From Gordionus sp. m RMFG-2023 (Eukaryota > Nematomorpha > Gordioida > Chordodea > Parachordodidae), in NCBI RefSeq assembly GCF_954871325.1, contig NC_088778.1, forward strand, positions 31,570,730 to 31,634,729: DNA of 64,000 bases, written 5' to 3'. Every line of letters begins with the position of its first letter. Position 1 is the stretch's first letter. The position numbers were made by a program, and so were the translations under genes. Below, one piece after another: positions 61,140 to 64,000 of the stretch. Below the pieces are notes generated by a model that did no database searches, was not told the DNA's origin, and was given only the letters and a program-made list of their open reading frames with translations.

Positions 61140-64000
61140 ATTATAAAATTATCTAATTTTTTGGGCAATATTATATTCCTGCTTGGTCTTTGACTAACAA
61201 GACTCTGTTCTTGTACTCCTGAATTTTCATCATTTCTTCTAAAACTTACAGTAAAAGGTATTGAATTTTCAGTATTTGTTTTCAAATGTGTCGTTTCATC
61301 AAGCGGTGTGCTACTCGTAGATCTTTTTTTTAATTTGGTCTAAATATCTTCTAATAATTTTGTCTCCTGTTCCTGTATTCACTTCAAATATTAAATTCCC
61401 ATTTTTACGTTTTACCGTGCCTTTGTCCCGTATATTATCCTTGAAGGTTTTATACCAAACTTTGTCACCATTCATAATATTTCTATTTGACATAAATTGA
61501 TTAAATTCATTCACTTTATCTTCTTGCGGTTTGATTAAATCCCATCTGGTTCTTATGGTTCTGTTGAACATCACTTCGCTTGATATCTTATTGGTTGTCG
61601 CGTTTGGTGTGTTGCGATAACTAAATAAAAACTTTTCTAAAGTATATCTAAGTCTATTTTATTATTATTTTCCATATTCATTTTCATGCATATTTTCATT
61701 GATCTTATCATTCGCTCACACTGACCATTGGACTGTTGGTGGTGAGGCGCGGTGAAAATGTGATCAATTCCATGATCATTACAAAATTTTTTGAACAAGC
61801 TCCTTGTAAAATTCGTACCATTATCGCTGATTATCATATAGGGTATACCAAACTAACTGATTATTTTTAACAATTTTCTAATTGTAGACTCAGTAGTTAT
61901 ATCTCTCATTCTTCTAATGATAGGAAACTTGCTAAGTGCGTCAACACATACCAAGAAATTGCTATCTTCAAACTGTGAAAAGTCGATGTGCACGCGTTCG
62001 AACACTTTTACAGCTGTTTCCCATGGATTTTGTACATTATGAGGATTGTCCGCATATTTATTATACGTATCACAGTTTCTCACCTCCTGATCTATTTCAG
62101 AGTTTAGACCAGGCCACCACAAGTAATCTCTCGCCAACAATTTCGTTTTCCCAGCACCAAGATGCCCTTTGTGTAATTCCTGTATTATCTCCTTTCTTAT
62201 ATTTTTCGGTATAATGATCCTATTCTCTTTAAAAAGACAATCTTTAATTAAGCTCAGTTCCATTTCCATATTTTTATATATTTTATTCTTTATCTGTTCA
62301 CGATTCTTTATATTGTTAATTACCTCCATTAATTCGATATCAATACTAGTTTCTTGAACTATTCTTTTAAAATTTATTGGCAAGTTTTAAAATTTGTTAT
62401 CAATTTTCTATCATCTATCTCTTTTACTATTTCTTCTGTGTTCATTTGGGGTAATCTTGACCAGCGTCTACATGAGCGGGAGGGTTAGGAACAGTTTGCA
62501 TCCTATTTTTTTGAGGGGGTAGGAGGTAAGCTGCTTTATTCGGAGTAGGATAAATTTTTTGGGGGGTTATCTTTGAAATTTTGAGATGAAATAGGACAAA
62601 ATTTATTGCTGTAAAAATTATACTTTTATCATAGTATTATTATAATACAATTCATCGATCAAATCTATATATTGCAAACAATCATACACATTGTTTTCCA
62701 AATAAACTATCCTTTTAAATGTAATTTAAAAGGTTTAGATATTATAGCAGCTAATAATGCCATAGTAACTAATTCATTGTAAATAATGGAGGTTTTAATT
62801 GAATTTATATCCAAAAAATAAATTATTTATAATCACAGAATATAGATAGTTGGTAGTAGATATAGATTAATTTAAGTTATCCTTTATAAATTCTTTGAAA
62901 AGTGTATCAATAAATAAATAGGTAAAAATAATGATAAAGAGGGCGATTTTTTTGGGGGGGGGGGGTAGGTAAAGGTTTTTGAAGAGGGTTTGCATCCAGT
63001 GAAAATCCTGCCATGTAGACGCTGATCTTGACAAACAATCCGGTACTACATTTCGTTTCCCGGGTCTATGAATTATCGTAAAGTCATAAGCTCCCATAGC
63101 CAAACTCTATTTTTGAAGTCGCATTGATATGGATGAATTATCCTTGAGTCACTTCGTAAGTATATAAACGAGTGGCTTGTGATTTGTGATTATTGCAAAT
63201 CTCGTACCAATTAAATATTCTTGAAACTTTTTTACCGTGTATATAAGATATAAAGCTTCCGTCTCTATATTAGTGTAAGTAAACTCTGATTTTAATAAAG
63301 CTCTTGACGCGAAAGCAATGGGTTTCTCTTTGCCATCACCTTCAATATGAAATAAGACTGTGCCTAGACCTTTCTTTGAAGCATCAGTTGCAATGGCCAT
63401 TGGTAGATCCGGATTATAAAAATTTAACGTAGGCGAAGTACTTATCAGTTTTTTTAGATCGTCGAAGCTTTCTTGATGTCTACTATCCCATAACCATTTG
63501 TCTTTATTAACCATTTTGTATAAAGGATCAGCTATGTCCGCAAAATTACATAAAAATTTTCGATAATAGCTCGCCATCCCCAAAAAAGTTGCCAACATTT
63601 TTGTCTTCGGTTCCGGCATGTTAGAAATAGCTCTTATCTTAATTCGGATGTATACCTTTGTCGTCTATATCGTGCCCCATTAAAAAAATATACTTTTTGC
63701 AAAGTTGGATGTAAGCCCATATTTCAATATCTTATCAAAATACCAATTTTATGTTGTTTAAATGAGCTATATCGTCGTCTCCGGTAATCAGTAGATCATC
63801 GATATAAAATATTACACCTTTCATGTCTAAGAAAATGTTATCCATAGTTTGTTGGAAAATTGCCGACGAAGTTTTTAAACCAAATGGCAGTTTCGTAAAC
63901 CTATAATAGCCCTTATTTGTCGATATTGTAAGAAAATCTCTTGATTCTTTGTATAGGTATTTGGAGAAACGCGTTTTAAAAATCTATCTTGGTAAATTTC
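61140..64000 (-). mobile_element. Broken Ty3/gypsy LTR retrotransposon, runs off right edge
   Basis: Fossil pol region on the minus strand. In order from the right edge: reverse transcriptase (64000 to about 63620), RNase H (about 63619-63050), integrase with its zinc-binding and catalytic parts (about 62383-61637) and a short C-terminal tail (to about 61311). It is broken, with roughly half a dozen visible breaks, and is interrupted by a hAT-like MITE at 62462-63024. Protein-level similarity is still easy to see, so it is of moderate age. No LTR could be defined inside the window; gag would lie to the right. Confidence 0.88.
62462..63024 (-). mobile_element. hAT-like MITE (family F), copy 2, nested in gypsy
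   Basis: 563 bp, ends CAGCGTCTACATG and CATGTAGACGCTG, flanked by ATCTTGAC at 62454-62461 and 63025-63032 (exact). Inverted relative to 42160-42735, sharing GTTTGCATCC, ATAATAAATTA-type and AAAATCCTG blocks and a G/C run near one end. Confidence 0.93.

Noticed and set aside
61936-62357. Plus-strand open frames in the gypsy region
   Set aside because: Antisense shadows of the integrase region on the minus strand.

Overview
The window looks like nuclear DNA of an AT-rich metazoan (roughly three quarters A+T by eye). Evidence: spliceosomal GT-AG genes, a cilium-specific GTPase gene (ARL13B), and a dense mixture of hAT, TA-target and TWA-target DNA transposons, RTE-like and other LINEs, a possible Penelope-type fragment, a tRNA-derived SINE candidate and one Ty3/gypsy element. 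The presence of ARL13B argues for a ciliated animal. The phylum cannot be fixed; introns of 40-60 bases beside TE-swollen ones would suit a flatworm or a similar small-intron invertebrate, but that is a guess.

Most long open frames here are not genes: they are antisense or low-complexity shadows, or transposon remnants. The host genes are broken into short exons and were recovered by joining phase-compatible GT-AG exons. (1) 1-16016, minus: an SLC5/SSF sodium:solute symporter in 14 visible exons, running off the left edge. (2) 35860-36600, plus: a small TATA-box, three-exon gene for a 60-residue Gly/Ala-rich protein, with a decayed relative of its last exon at 39.3 kb. (3) 44893-56017, plus: DPH2 (diphthamide synthesis), seven exons, with one 8.8 kb intron packed with transposons. 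(4) 58651-59985, minus: an ARL13B-like GTPase, six exons with five introns of 43-52 bases, convergent with DPH2.

Between the genes: 16-25 kb holds two decayed hAT transposase copies, a tRNA-like SINE candidate and homopolymer G/C tracts; 25.1-28.2 kb an RTE-type LINE; 31.4-33.6 kb a second LINE family (another copy lies in the DPH2 intron); 33.7-39.9 kb a cluster of short inverted-repeat elements around the Gly/Ala gene; 40.7-44.75 kb a 4.1 kb fold-back element with long inverted arms, itself hit by two later insertions, ending about 140 bp before the DPH2 start. The right edge (61.1-64 kb) is a broken Ty3/gypsy element interrupted by a hAT-like MITE.

Several short elements have exact 8-bp target duplications that fix their ends to the base. 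I see no operon, CRISPR array or defence system. The strongest candidates for something undescribed are the Gly/Ala gene pair, the fold-back element with its nested A-tailed insertion, and the large insertion in the ARL13B G domain.
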